Source of the DNA: Actinomycetota bacterium
Lineage (GTDB): Bacteria > Actinomycetota > Actinomycetes > Nanopelagicales > Nanopelagicaceae
Direction: 5' to 3'
Length of the DNA stretch: 28,627 bases
Assembly: GCA_947488645.1 (NCBI GenBank)
Contig: CANLAC010000003.1
Coordinates: 1-28,627 of the forward strand
Each line of letters starts with the position of its first letter. Position 1 is the stretch's first letter. A model generated the notes under the pieces. The model saw only the letters and a list, made by a program, of their open reading frames with translations. It was not told where the DNA came from and ran no database searches. The translations under genes and the position numbers were made by a program. Shown here one piece after another: positions 7,799 through 16,951 of this stretch.

Positions 7799-7883
7799 TG
7801 GTGGCGGGTGAAGGATTTGAACCTTCGAAGGCAGAGCCGGGGGATTTACAGTCCCCTCCCATTGGCCGCTCGGGCAACCCGCC
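7799..7883 (-). tRNA. tRNA-Tyr (anticodon GUA)
   Basis: The minus strand folds as an 85-base class II tRNA with encoded CCA. The acceptor stem GGCGGGT/ACCCGCC has 7 pairs; the discriminator is A at 7802 and CCA occupies 7801-7799. Anticodon stem GGGGA/TCCCC encloses loop CTGTAAA, with GTA at 7849-7847. A long variable arm (GGC/GCC stem) and a T arm GAAGG-TTCAAAT-CCTTC follow. The long variable arm and GTA anticodon identify bacterial tRNA-Tyr. It is divergent from yajQ, sharing a 106-base upstream region in which I could not fix a convincing promoter. Confidence 0.96.
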
Positions 7884-7989
7884 AAGGTCGAACAAGTACT
7901 GCGGCAATTATGGATAGTGCGAAGGGAAAGGATACCTTAGGCACGTGCGCGTACAAACCGCGCTTTCATCCAGTGAAGGAGCCCACACC

Positions 7990-8481
7990 ATGGCAGCAGA
8001 TAGCAGTTTCGACGTAACCTCCAAGATCGACCGCATGGAGCTCGATAACGCCATCAATCAGGCGGTCCGTGAGATTGAAACCCGCTTTGATTTCAAAAAC
8101 ACTGGAGCAAAAATAGAACTTGAAGGCGAAAAAGTGTTGATCGAAGCAGGTACAGAAGAGCGTGCAAAAGCAGCGCTAGACGTTGTTAAAGACAAGATGA
8201 TTAAACGTGGTGTTTCATTGAAGCATCTTGATGCCGGCGAGCCACAGCTTTCAGGAAAGATCTACAAGATTGCCGCTCCTTTAAAGGAGGGCATCTCAAC
8301 TGAAAATGCCAAGAAAATTGCAAAGATGATTCGTGATGAGGGTCCGAAATCTGTAAAGACACAGATCCAGGGTGATGAGCTTCGTGTGACATCAAAGAGT
8401 CGCGATGATCTGCAGGAAACTATGGCCATGGTCAAAGATGGTGGCTGGGACTTTGCTGTTCAATTTACGAACTTTAGATAA
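7990..8481 (+). CDS. yajQ: YajQ-family nucleotide-binding protein
   Basis: A 163-residue cytosolic protein matching the YajQ family end to end. It starts MAADSSFDVTSKIDRMEL, has DNAINQAVREIETRFDFK near the N-terminus and closes DFAVQFTNFR. The family folds as two tandem ferredoxin-like domains that bind nucleotides; a Xanthomonas member is a cyclic-di-GMP effector, and others have been linked to RNA or tRNA binding. The ATG at 7990 is set by AAGGAG 8 bases upstream and by the conserved N-terminus; the reading frame continues 45 bases upstream without similarity. The stop abuts the TTG start of rarD, making a two-gene operon. The family is certain; the cellular role in this organism is not. 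Confidence 0.93.
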   Translation: MAADSSFDVTSKIDRMELDNAINQAVREIETRFDFKNTGAKIELEGEKVLIEAGTEERAKAALDVVKDKMIKRGVSLKHLDAGEPQLSGKIYKIAAPLKEGISTENAKKIAKMIRDEGPKSVKTQIQGDELRVTSKSRDDLQETMAMVKDGGWDFAVQFTNFR

Positions 8482-9372
8482 TTGAGTAAAAACAAAACCG
8501 GGCTTCTTTATGGAGTTGGGGCTTACACAATTTGGGGTTTACTTCCCTTGTATTGGCCTCTACTCATGCCAGCTGCTCCCCTTGAAATTGTTTCACACCG
8601 AGCTGTGTGGACTTTGGTTTTTTGTTTCTTAGTTTTAGCGGCAACCAAGGCATTAAAGTCTACTTTGGTCACACTCAGACGACCAATGATGGCAATTAAA
8701 TTATTCTTAACCTCAATTCTTGTTTCGATAAATTGGCTTGTCTATATCTGGGCAACCAATAATGGCCATGTTGTTGAAGCCTCACTTGGGTATTACATCA
8801 ATCCCTTAATCATTATTGGATTCGGTGTGATTTTGTTGAAAGAAAAAATGCGTCCATTGCAATGGGCCGCCGTAGCTATTGCAAGTATTGGAGTTTTGAT
8901 CCTAACAATTGACTACGGTCGCTTGCCGTGGATTGCATTTACCTTGGCTCTATCGTGGGGCAGCTATGGATTGATTAAAAAGCAGCTCGGCCTAGGTGCA
9001 CTAGAGGGACTTGCGATTGAAACTTTCATTTCCGGCTTTTTCTACCTGGGATACCTGATTTATATAGGTAATCAGGGCACGGGACAGTTCGGGCACTCCT
9101 GGGGTTTGACCCTTTTACTAGTCAGCGCTGGTGCAATTACTGCCATTCCGTTGTTGTTATTTAACGGTTCAACTACTCGCCTACCATTTACAACAATAGG
9201 CCTGCTGCAATACATCACTCCAACATTGCAATTTTCAATTGGTGTCTGGGTTCAACATGAAGTTATGCCAACTGCGCGTTGGATTGGGTTCTTAATTATT
9301 TGGGTGGCACTCACAACCCTGGCACTTGATCTAGTTAAATCAAGCAGAGCGGTCAATAACAGCGTCGCATAG
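8482..9372 (+). CDS. rarD: RarD-type EamA/DMT-superfamily transporter
   Basis: A 296-residue inner-membrane protein with about ten hydrophobic helices. It begins with the RarD signature region (GVGAYTIWGLLPLYW) and the first-loop EIVSHRAVWT, and has two EamA-like repeats. The name comes from E. coli RarD; the substrate is unknown for most members, though metabolite efflux is usual in the superfamily. The TTG start directly follows the yajQ stop with no spacer and no strong Shine-Dalgarno. The first helix starts at residue 8, so no later start is plausible. Its last 33 bases overlap the convergent prenyl synthase gene. Confidence 0.85.
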   Translation: MSKNKTGLLYGVGAYTIWGLLPLYWPLLMPAAPLEIVSHRAVWTLVFCFLVLAATKALKSTLVTLRRPMMAIKLFLTSILVSINWLVYIWATNNGHVVEASLGYYINPLIIIGFGVILLKEKMRPLQWAAVAIASIGVLILTIDYGRLPWIAFTLALSWGSYGLIKKQLGLGALEGLAIETFISGFFYLGYLIYIGNQGTGQFGHSWGLTLLLVSAGAITAIPLLLFNGSTTRLPFTTIGLLQYITPTLQFSIGVWVQHEVMPTARWIGFLIIWVALTTLALDLVKSSRAVNNSVA

Positions 9373-10329
9373 CGACATCAACGCACCAGTTGCATCATTG
9401 ATAGGTAGTGGGCCAAGTGCCCCATGTGCTTGTTTTGCAACCTGATGAAGCTGTTCGCGCGACTCATCTAAAGCTCTGTGATTGCGCAAGGCAACCAAGA
9501 CTTGCTGAACCGTTGGTTCATCCTCAATTGGTCCACTGAGCAAACGCTTTAGCTCAGCATCAGCTGGATCATTTGATTTCATGACATTTAAGGTAACAAG
9601 TGTGGGAACGCCTTCACGAAGATCTGTTCCTGGAGTCTTGCCTGATTGATTTGATTCGCTGGCAATATCAATAACATCATCTGCTAGTTGGAATGCAACG
9701 CCGATCTTTTCACCAAAGACAGTAACTGTGTCGGTGATGTCTGCCGGAGCTCCTGAAATCATTCCACCGTATCTAGCTGATGCTGCAATTAGTGAACCAG
9801 TCTTGTCGGCAACTACTTTTAAATAATATTCAAGTGGATCTTGGCCAGGGTTAGGACCTTGCGTTTCCATGATTTGACCAATAACTAAACGCTCAAATGT
9901 TCGTGCCTGCAGACGAACCGCTGCGGGACCAAGGTCTGCTAACAAATCAGATGATTTAGCGAACAGGAAGTCACCGGTGAGGATTGCAATGGTGTTTCCC
10001 CACCGCATATTGGCACTTTCAACTCCGCGACGAAGTGGAGCTTCATCCATAACATCATCGTGATAGAGGGTTGCAAGGTGGGTAATTTCGCAGGCAACAG
10101 CTGCAGCGATGATGCCATCGCGGGTGGGATCCCCGTATTGCGCTGTTAAAAGGGTCAATAGTGGGCGCAAACGCTTACCACCAGCTGCCACAAGGTGGTG
10201 CGCAGTCTCATCAACAAATGGATACTCACTTCGAGTGTGACTTCTTAGCAAGGCTTCAACATCTGCCATTTGGCTTATTAATTGCGCCTCTAACTCAGGT
10301 GCAACATTTGGAATGCCGAATGTGGACAT
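9340..10329 (-). CDS. Long-chain polyprenyl diphosphate synthase (menaquinone side chain)
   Basis: A 329-residue trans-isoprenyl diphosphate synthase. GKRLRP (51-56) binds isopentenyl diphosphate; the first aspartate-rich motif is DDVMD (91-95) and the second DDVID (217-221). The residue five positions before the first motif is alanine (A86), and small residues there allow long products. It condenses isopentenyl diphosphate units to make the prenyl tail of menaquinone on the cytosolic face. The ATG shares a base with the nuoN stop (TAATG), making it the last gene of the nuo run, the arrangement seen near GrcC-type synthases in other Actinobacteria. Chain length cannot be told. It resembles IspB/HepT/GrcC; I give no symbol because these cannot be separated by eye. 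Confidence 0.9.
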   Translation of the reverse strand: MSTFGIPNVAPELEAQLISQMADVEALLRSHTRSEYPFVDETAHHLVAAGGKRLRPLLTLLTAQYGDPTRDGIIAAAVACEITHLATLYHDDVMDEAPLRRGVESANMRWGNTIAILTGDFLFAKSSDLLADLGPAAVRLQARTFERLVIGQIMETQGPNPGQDPLEYYLKVVADKTGSLIAASARYGGMISGAPADITDTVTVFGEKIGVAFQLADDVIDIASESNQSGKTPGTDLREGVPTLVTLNVMKSNDPADAELKRLLSGPIEDEPTVQQVLVALRNHRALDESREQLHQVAKQAHGALGPLPINDATGALMSLCDAVIDRSA

Positions 10330-11846
10330 TAGCGAATGAAGGTTGCGAGATTAGTTATGAACTCCAGCAATGGTGCCGGATAGACGCCTAGCGCCACTGT
10401 AACAACGAGTGCAATAACAACTGTTGCTTGGGTCAAGATTGAAGGGATCTCAACACTTGTTCCATCCTCAGTAGCATCTGTAAAGAACATCAAAACAATT
10501 ACGCGGATATAGAAAAATGCTGCGATCATGGAAGAAAGCACACCGGCAATTACAACGCCCTTAGCTCCACTTTCATAGGCAGCTGAGAAAATAGAGAACT
10601 TTCCAATGAATCCGCTTGTGAGTGGAATTCCGGCAAAAGCTAACAAGAACAGTGCAAATGATGTGGCTGCAAATGGAGAACGCTTGCCAAGACCTTTCCA
10701 ACGATTTAGATCTGTCACTTCACCAGATGAATCACGGACAAGTGTCACAACGCCAAATGCACCAACGGTTGCAACACCGTATGCGAATAAGTAGAAGATT
10801 GTTGCATCGAGTCCTGCTTTGTTAAGTGCAATAACACCTGAGAGCAAGAAACCTGCGTGGGCAATTGATGAATAAGCCAACATGCGCTTCACATCGCGCT
10901 GGGTGATGGCAACGAGAGAGCCCAAGAGCATTGTCACTATTGCAATACCTGACAAGACCGGAGTCCAAGACCATTGTGCGTTGGCAAATACTGTGTAATA
11001 GATACGAAGCAGTGCACCAAAGGCTGCAACCTTTGTTGCAGCTGCCATAAATGCAGTAATTGGCGTTGGTGCGCCTTGATACACATCTGGTGACCAAGCA
11101 TGGAATGGGACAGCGCTCACCTTGAAGAGCAAGCCAATTGAAAGGAATGCAATACCAATCAGAAGCAGAACATCATTTCCACTGCCGCCAACAATTGCTT
11201 GACGGATGCCACCAAAGGTAATTGAGGCAGAGAATCCATAGAGATAAGCAGCGCCAAATAGGAAGAATGCTGATGAAAAAGCACCTAATAAGAAGTACTT
11301 AAGGGCGGATTCTTGTGATGCCAATCGACGACGGCGTGAAAGTCCAGCCATCAAATACAGAGGCAATGACAGCATTTCGAGGGCGACAAACAAAGTAATC
11401 AGATCATTAGCAACTGGGAACATAAGCATTCCTGCTACTGCAAACAAAGTCAGTGGATAAACCTCAGTGACCTGGTTACCCGACTGAACTGCATGACGTT
11501 CCTCATCAGATCCTGGTAATGCGGCAGCTAACGCTGTGAAGTTTTCAGTATCTGCAATTAAGAAAACTGAGATTATGGCAATAATTAATATTGATGCCTG
11601 AAGTAATGCTGCAGGTCCATCAAAAACAATGGAGCCCATCGCAGCTGTGAGGGATTGCTGTCCGCGGATTCGCCACACCTGCATCAATGCAAGAATCAAA
11701 GATCCGAGAGTCAGGGTTAACTGAACAGCTGGACGTAGCGCCTTTGATACGAAAGCTTCCACCAATACGCCGATGAGCGCGCCACCAAGCAGGATAAGCA
11801 TTGGTGAAAGAAGTGAGTAGGAAAGAACTGGCGCTGTAAATGTCAT
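10329..11846 (-). CDS. nuoN: NADH-quinone oxidoreductase subunit N
   Basis: A 505-residue antiporter-like proton-channel subunit of the complex I membrane arm, with about 14 hydrophobic segments. The conserved helix-5 glutamate sits in FVALEMLSLPLYLM, and the channel-lysine region in KVSAVPFHAWSPDVYQGAP, the hallmark of NuoN (MrpD-type). Helix-12 material (GKFSIF) follows. The start overlaps the nuoM stop as TAATG with GGGGGCAAG just upstream as ribosome binding site. It is the final nuo gene, followed by the polyprenyl synthase. Confidence 0.97.
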   Translation of the reverse strand: MTFTAPVLSYSLLSPMLILLGGALIGVLVEAFVSKALRPAVQLTLTLGSLILALMQVWRIRGQQSLTAAMGSIVFDGPAALLQASILIIAIISVFLIADTENFTALAAALPGSDEERHAVQSGNQVTEVYPLTLFAVAGMLMFPVANDLITLFVALEMLSLPLYLMAGLSRRRRLASQESALKYFLLGAFSSAFFLFGAAYLYGFSASITFGGIRQAIVGGSGNDVLLLIGIAFLSIGLLFKVSAVPFHAWSPDVYQGAPTPITAFMAAATKVAAFGALLRIYYTVFANAQWSWTPVLSGIAIVTMLLGSLVAITQRDVKRMLAYSSIAHAGFLLSGVIALNKAGLDATIFYLFAYGVATVGAFGVVTLVRDSSGEVTDLNRWKGLGKRSPFAATSFALFLLAFAGIPLTSGFIGKFSIFSAAYESGAKGVVIAGVLSSMIAAFFYIRVIVLMFFTDATEDGTSVEIPSILTQATVVIALVVTVALGVYPAPLLEFITNLATFIR

Positions 11847-13354
11847 TACTTGCCCCCAATAGTTGGTGCAGGATCTGTGAATCCCATTTGTGAGATCACA
11901 TGGGATGCAGCGGGGTTAATCACCTTTAAGAGAGGTGATGGGTAAAAACCCAACACCACAATGACTGCAATAATCGGTGCAATTGCTAACTTTTCACGCA
12001 GGTTGAGGTCCTTAAGACTCTCATTACCTGGCGTGGTTGGACCGTGCAACGCTTTCTGCACTGGAATCAAGATATACAGCGCAGCCAGAACAATTCCGAA
12101 GGTTGCGATGATTGCATGCACTGGGTAACGAGTAAATGTTCCAACAAGAACTAAGAACTCACTAACAAAGCTAGACAATCCTGGAAGTGCCAACGATGAC
12201 AATCCTGCGATAAAGAATGTCCATGCCATAACTGGGGTTACTCGTTGTAGACCACCGAAATCTGCAATCGTTGAAGAACCACGTCGCGAAATCATCCAGC
12301 CGGCAACTAAGAAGAGCGCTGCCGTTGAGAAACCATGATTAAACATGTACAAAATAGCCCCACTGTGGCCCTGTGAGGTCATTGCAAAGATACCCATTGT
12401 TATGAAACCAAAGTGAGAGATTGATGTGTAAGCGATCAGCCGCTTGATATCTTTTGCACCAATGGCAAGGAATGCACCATAAATAATTGAGATAACTGCA
12501 AGTACCAAGATAACCGGTGTAAAAGTCTTGCTTGCTTCTGGGAACATGGTCAGGCAATAACGGATCATTCCGAAGGTGCCGACCTTGTCTAGCACTCCAA
12601 GCAGCAGAACAGATGTTCCTGGAGTCGCAGATTGCGCAGCATCTGGCAACCATGTGTGGAATGGCCAGACTGGAGCCTTAATCGCAAATGCAATAAAGAA
12701 TCCTAAGAACAAGAGGTTTTGAGTAGTTGATGACATCTGAAGCTCTGACAGTTTATTGATATCAAAGGTGTGACCACCTTGAGCACCTGACATTACATAC
12801 AAAGCGATGATTGATGCGAGCATCAACAATCCACCAACAAGGCTGTAAATCAAGAACTTAACTGCAGCTGCTGAACGTTCACCGCTTCCGTACCCACCAA
12901 TAAGGAAGTACACCGGAATCAACATTGCCTCAAAAATTACATAGAACAAGAACACATCTGTTGCAGCAAATACGCCGATCATCATTGTTTCAAGAACAAG
13001 AATGAGGATGTAGAAGGTCTTAACACTCCAACGTCCACCGTGTGCTTCATTCCAACCAGCAAGGACAACTACTGGAGCCAAGATCGTAGACATCAAAATA
13101 AGCACTAGCGCAATTGCGTCAACACCGAGTGCGTAATTAATTCCAAAACTTGGAATCCATGAATACTTCTCTACAAACTGCAGACTCACATTGTCGCGTT
13201 GGAATCCCACGGCCATAGCGATTGTCGCTGCCATAACTACCAAGGTTGTTGCCAGGGCGGCTTGCTTTGCAGCTTTTTCACTACCCTTAGGAAGGACAGC
13301 AATAACTCCAGCTCCAGCTAGTGGCAAGAGCATTAATAGTGTTAACCACTTCAT
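11846..13354 (-). CDS. nuoM: NADH-quinone oxidoreductase subunit M
   Basis: A 502-residue proton-channel subunit of complex I. The conserved glutamate lies in FEAMLIPVYFLIGGYG, and APVWPFHTWLPDAAQ is the family's helix-7/8 signature. The ATG at 13354 overlaps the nuoL stop as TAATG, the same pattern as at neighbouring junctions. A TTG 18 bases further up is in frame but would insert MGGGSV-like residues with no family match, so I reject it. The C-terminus ends in GGK, whose codons supply the purine-rich site for nuoN. Confidence 0.97.
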   Translation of the reverse strand: MKWLTLLMLLPLAGAGVIAVLPKGSEKAAKQAALATTLVVMAATIAMAVGFQRDNVSLQFVEKYSWIPSFGINYALGVDAIALVLILMSTILAPVVVLAGWNEAHGGRWSVKTFYILILVLETMMIGVFAATDVFLFYVIFEAMLIPVYFLIGGYGSGERSAAAVKFLIYSLVGGLLMLASIIALYVMSGAQGGHTFDINKLSELQMSSTTQNLLFLGFFIAFAIKAPVWPFHTWLPDAAQSATPGTSVLLLGVLDKVGTFGMIRYCLTMFPEASKTFTPVILVLAVISIIYGAFLAIGAKDIKRLIAYTSISHFGFITMGIFAMTSQGHSGAILYMFNHGFSTAALFLVAGWMISRRGSSTIADFGGLQRVTPVMAWTFFIAGLSSLALPGLSSFVSEFLVLVGTFTRYPVHAIIATFGIVLAALYILIPVQKALHGPTTPGNESLKDLNLREKLAIAPIIAVIVVLGFYPSPLLKVINPAASHVISQMGFTDPAPTIGGK

Positions 13355-15246
13355 TACTGAACCACCACCCAAATACCTGCAACCAGTGCAACTGCACCAA
13401 TCAAAATTAAGACCGCATAGCTACGAACAAAGCCATTTTGCAGGCCACGAAGTGCAGAGCCCGAGCCCATAGCAATCTGTCCCACACCACGAACTGTTCC
13501 ATCAACGACCGCATCATCTGCTGCAACCAACGTTGTTGTTAACACTTGGCCAGGACGCATAAATACCGCTTCATTGAAACGATCTTGCATCAGATCTTGA
13601 CGGGCAATCTTTGTAAATATTGAAACATCTTCTGGGGCAACGCTTGCAACCTCTTGACGTGAGTACTTAACAAAGGCAATGGCCACACCAATTGCAACCA
13701 TCGTTAATGCAAGTCCTGAAACAACAATTGGCTCTAGCAAATGATGTTCGTGCTCTTCATGATGATCAAAGAGCGGATACAACCAGTTAACTAGTGCATC
13801 ACCACGAGAAAGTAGGAATCCTGAGGAAACTGAACCTATTGCAAGAACAGCCATTGGCAACCACATTAACCATGGGGATTCATGAGGATGGGCTTCATCA
13901 TCCCAGCGCTTTGTTCCGGTAAAGGTAAGAATCATTACGCGAGTCATATAGAAAGCGGTTATACCTGCACCTAACAAAGTAACGCTTCCAAGAATGATTC
14001 CCTTTGCTCCCCCAGCATTAAATGCTGTTTCAATAATCATGTCCTTGGAGTAGAAACCAGCAAATGGTGGAACACCAAGAATTGCTAAATACCCAAGACC
14101 AAAGGTTACAAATGTAATTGGCATGAACTTACGAAGTGCGCCGTATTTGCGCATATTTACTTCATCATTCATTCCATGCATAACAGATCCTGCACCAAGG
14201 AACATTCCTGCTTTAAAGAATCCGTGTGTGAGTAGGTGCATGATTGCGAAGGCATAACCAACTGGGCCTAAGCCAGCTGCAAGAATCATGTAACCAATTT
14301 GAGACATTGTTGAGGCAGCAAGTGCCTTTTTAATGTCATCTTTTGCCGTACCAATCAGTGCACCAAACATCAGTGTGATTGCACCAACGATTACAACTAA
14401 GAGTTGCGCAGTCGGTGCTGCGTCAAAAACGAAGTTAGAACGAGTAATTAAGTAGACACCTGCTGTAACCATTGTCGCGGCGTGAATCAACGCTGACACA
14501 GGCGTTGGACCCGCCATCGCATCGCCAAGCCATGCCTGCAATGGGAATTGAGCAGACTTTCCAGCCGCTGCAATTAACAACATGATTCCCATGCCCGTTA
14601 CTGCCGCCTCTGATGTGTTTTCTACTTGTTCTGCCACGCCTGCAAATGAGACTGTGCCCATGGTTGCAAAGGCGATCATGATTGCAAAAGACAATCCCAT
14701 GTCGCCAACACGGTTCATAACAAACGCCTTTTTAGAGGCTGTGGCATAGGCAGGCTTGTGATTCCAGAAACCAATTAATAGATAGGAGGCAAGTCCCACG
14801 CCTTCCCAACCAACATAAAGGCTGAGGTAGCTATCGCCTAACACCAAGAGCAACATGGCTGCAATAAACAAATTTAAAAAGGCAAAGAATCTACGACGAT
14901 CATGATCGTGCGACATATAAGAAATTGAATAAATATGAATCAGAGTTCCGACGCCGGTAATGAGTAAAACGAAACAAATAGAGAGCTGATCTAATAAAAG
15001 ACCTGCGTCAACATTGAATGTTCCAACATTGATCCACTCAAAGAGCTTTTGCGAAACTGGACGAGCCTCGGTTGAGCGTCCAAGCATCTGTGAAAGTTGG
15101 TATAGGCCAACTCCAAATGATGAGGCTGAAAGCGCAGTAGCAAGTAGGTGGCCCCACTTGTCTGTGCGACGTCCACCAAGAAGAAGGAGTGCTGCTCCTG
15201 CTAATGGCAGCGCAATCAAATAGACAAGGCTCGTAGATGTTGTCAT
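13354..15246 (-). CDS. nuoL: NADH-quinone oxidoreductase subunit L
   Basis: A 630-residue distal proton-channel subunit of complex I with about 16 hydrophobic segments. The helix-5 glutamate is in YVGWEGVGLASYLL. The core signature AQFPLQAWLGDAMAGPTPV (about residues 232-250) and the HAATMVTAGVYL stretch are intact. A histidine-rich loop (DHHEEHEHH, near residues 495-505) lies before the long C-terminal section that holds the lateral helix. Similar acidic/histidine loops occur in some NuoL proteins; I draw no function from it. The start is 2 bases after the nuoK stop. Confidence 0.97.
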   Translation of the reverse strand: MTTSTSLVYLIALPLAGAALLLLGGRRTDKWGHLLATALSASSFGVGLYQLSQMLGRSTEARPVSQKLFEWINVGTFNVDAGLLLDQLSICFVLLITGVGTLIHIYSISYMSHDHDRRRFFAFLNLFIAAMLLLVLGDSYLSLYVGWEGVGLASYLLIGFWNHKPAYATASKKAFVMNRVGDMGLSFAIMIAFATMGTVSFAGVAEQVENTSEAAVTGMGIMLLIAAAGKSAQFPLQAWLGDAMAGPTPVSALIHAATMVTAGVYLITRSNFVFDAAPTAQLLVVIVGAITLMFGALIGTAKDDIKKALAASTMSQIGYMILAAGLGPVGYAFAIMHLLTHGFFKAGMFLGAGSVMHGMNDEVNMRKYGALRKFMPITFVTFGLGYLAILGVPPFAGFYSKDMIIETAFNAGGAKGIILGSVTLLGAGITAFYMTRVMILTFTGTKRWDDEAHPHESPWLMWLPMAVLAIGSVSSGFLLSRGDALVNWLYPLFDHHEEHEHHLLEPIVVSGLALTMVAIGVAIAFVKYSRQEVASVAPEDVSIFTKIARQDLMQDRFNEAVFMRPGQVLTTTLVAADDAVVDGTVRGVGQIAMGSGSALRGLQNGFVRSYAVLILIGAVALVAGIWVVVQ

Positions 15247-15248
15247 CT

Positions 15249-15548
15249 CTATCGCTTCAACAAACTAGCATCATCAACAGATGCTGATCGACGTGAACGA
15301 TAAATCGTGACGATAATTGCTAAACCAACTACAACTTCACACGCTGCAACAACCATCGTGAAAAATGCCATTACCTGGCCATTGAGGTCACCGTTGATGC
15401 GTGAAAAAGTTACAAATGAAAGGTTTGCCGCGTTGAGCATGAGCTCAATACACATGAACACAACGATTGCATTACGGCGAACAACAACTCCGACCGCTCC
15501 AATAGTAAAGAGGAGCGCTGATACGTAAAGGTAATTGGAGGCGTCCAT
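15249..15548 (-). CDS. nuoK: NADH-quinone oxidoreductase subunit K
   Basis: A 99-residue membrane subunit with three helices, the usual length. The two essential buried glutamates of the proton path are E35 (CIELMLNAANL) and E71 (AACEVVVGLAI). It starts in a TAATG overlap with nuoJ, preceded by GGAGGAGAAG as ribosome binding site. It sits between nuoJ and nuoL, as in nearly all nuo operons. Confidence 0.97.
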   Translation of the reverse strand: MDASNYLYVSALLFTIGAVGVVVRRNAIVVFMCIELMLNAANLSFVTFSRINGDLNGQVMAFFTMVVAACEVVVGLAIIVTIYRSRRSASVDDASLLKR

Positions 15549-16339
15549 TACTTCTCCTCCTCAACCTTGGTATTGACTTCGCTGAGATCAAATTTCTTGT
15601 AATCCAACATGTCCCCGCGCGCAGAAAGAGTTGCATTTACTGAGCCCGCAGCAGGCGTTCCATCTGGAAGCAGGGCTGGAACATCAACTGCGTTGTGGCG
15701 TGCGTAAACACCTGGGCTAGGCAGACCTGCTGCTGTACCTAGAGACTCACCGCGGAAGCGATCAATTGAAAGCTGACGTTGCGTTGGACGAATGATTGTG
15801 CGCTGGTGATGGGCTAAGACCATTGCTCCGAGGGCTGCGGTAATAAGTAGCGCAGAAACAACTTCAAATGGCCAGACATAGGTACTAAATAAGAGTTGAG
15901 CCAACGCTTGAACATTTCCATCAGCATTTGCTTGTGCTAATCCAACGGACTGGCGACCAATAGTTGCTTGACCTAACAATGAAACCATTAAGCCGCCGAA
16001 ACCAACCGCTGCTGTAATTGCAATTGGACGAAGTCCACGAATTGTTTCAGTTAAGGAATCAGAGGAATCAACGCCAACAAGCATCAAAATGAACAAGAAG
16101 AGCATCATTACTGCGCCGGTGTAAACAACAATCTGAACGATTCCTAAGAATGCGGCATCTTGGGCAATATAGAAAACCGCCAAAATAATCATTACAAAAG
16201 CCATCAAGATCGCAGAGTGAACCGCCTTCTTAACCAGCAGCATTGCAAGAGATGCAACGACTGCTAGTGGACCAAGGATCCAGAACATGACAGCTTCTGG
16301 CTTAGCGGTTTGTCCAACCTCGAGGGCTAATTCTAACAA
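15548..16339 (-). CDS. nuoJ: NADH-quinone oxidoreductase subunit J
   Basis: A 263-residue membrane subunit of complex I. Five hydrophobic helices cover about residues 17-190, including the conserved helix-3 stretch IVVYTGAVMMLFLF. A soluble tail of roughly 75 residues follows, longer than E. coli NuoJ (about 184 residues) but usual in Actinobacteria. The TTG start immediately after the nuoI stop is supported by AGGAGG 8 bases upstream, which lies inside the last codons of nuoI. An ATG at residue 18 is a weaker alternative that would cut into the first helix. Confidence 0.95.
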   Translation of the reverse strand: MLELALEVGQTAKPEAVMFWILGPLAVVASLAMLLVKKAVHSAILMAFVMIILAVFYIAQDAAFLGIVQIVVYTGAVMMLFLFILMLVGVDSSDSLTETIRGLRPIAITAAVGFGGLMVSLLGQATIGRQSVGLAQANADGNVQALAQLLFSTYVWPFEVVSALLITAALGAMVLAHHQRTIIRPTQRQLSIDRFRGESLGTAAGLPSPGVYARHNAVDVPALLPDGTPAAGSVNATLSARGDMLDYKKFDLSEVNTKVEEEK

Positions 16340-16951
16340 TTACTTGCCCTCCTGAGAAGGGTGCGCTTGCTTAACATCCCCGTTGTAGTAATTAGTGTCA
16401 GTCATGTCAGGATACATTGGATGCGGTGGCATCAACATTCCTTGACGAAGCGGGGCTAATAAATCTTGCTTTTCAAAGATCAATTTGGCACGAGTGTCAT
16501 CTGCAAGTTCGTACTCGTTTGTCATTGTTAGTGCGCGAGTAGGACAAGCTTCAATGCATAGTCCACAGAAAACGCAGCGAAGATAATTAATCTGATAGAC
16601 CTTGCCGTATCGCTCTCCTGGTGACATGCGATTTTCTTCAGTGTTTGTTTCACCTTCGACATAAATCGCATCAGCTGGACATGCCCACGCACATAGTTCG
16701 CACCCGATGCACTTTTCCAAACCATCTGGGTGGCGATTGAGTTGGTGGCGTCCATGGAAACGCTCTTCTGTTGGTGCTTTAACCTCAGGATATTCAACGG
16801 TCAAAGGCTTCTTAAACATGGTTGAGAAGGTGACCCAGAACCCCTTCATGCTCCCAAAGAAGCCAACAGCAGGTGTCTGCTCTACTTCATAAAATTCGAC
16901 ATCGTTGATGCCAAGATCCTTTGGCTTTAACGGTTCTAGATTTTCACTCAC
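16340..16951 (-). CDS. nuoI: NADH-quinone oxidoreductase subunit I (2x[4Fe-4S] ferredoxin-like)
   Basis: A 203-residue peripheral-arm subunit carrying clusters N6a and N6b. Two complete CxxCxxCxxxCP motifs are visible: C81, C84, C87, C91 and C126, C129, C132, C136. It passes electrons from NuoG towards NuoB. The GTG start is supported by AGGAG 6 bases upstream and overlaps the nuoH 3' end by 8 bases. The C-terminal EGK codons double as the ribosome binding site for nuoJ. Confidence 0.97.
   Translation of the reverse strand: MSENLEPLKPKDLGINDVEFYEVEQTPAVGFFGSMKGFWVTFSTMFKKPLTVEYPEVKAPTEERFHGRHQLNRHPDGLEKCIGCELCAWACPADAIYVEGETNTEENRMSPGERYGKVYQINYLRCVFCGLCIEACPTRALTMTNEYELADDTRAKLIFEKQDLLAPLRQGMLMPPHPMYPDMTDTNYYNGDVKQAHPSQEGK

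Noticed and set aside
7787..8017. 76-codon plus-strand open frame
   Set aside because: It runs through tRNA-Tyr on the opposite strand and out of frame into yajQ; the tRNA and yajQ explain the sequence.
13352..13372. Upstream TTG start for nuoM
   Set aside because: The ATG at 13354 forms the same TAATG overlap as its neighbours and gives the conserved N-terminus; the extra six residues match nothing.
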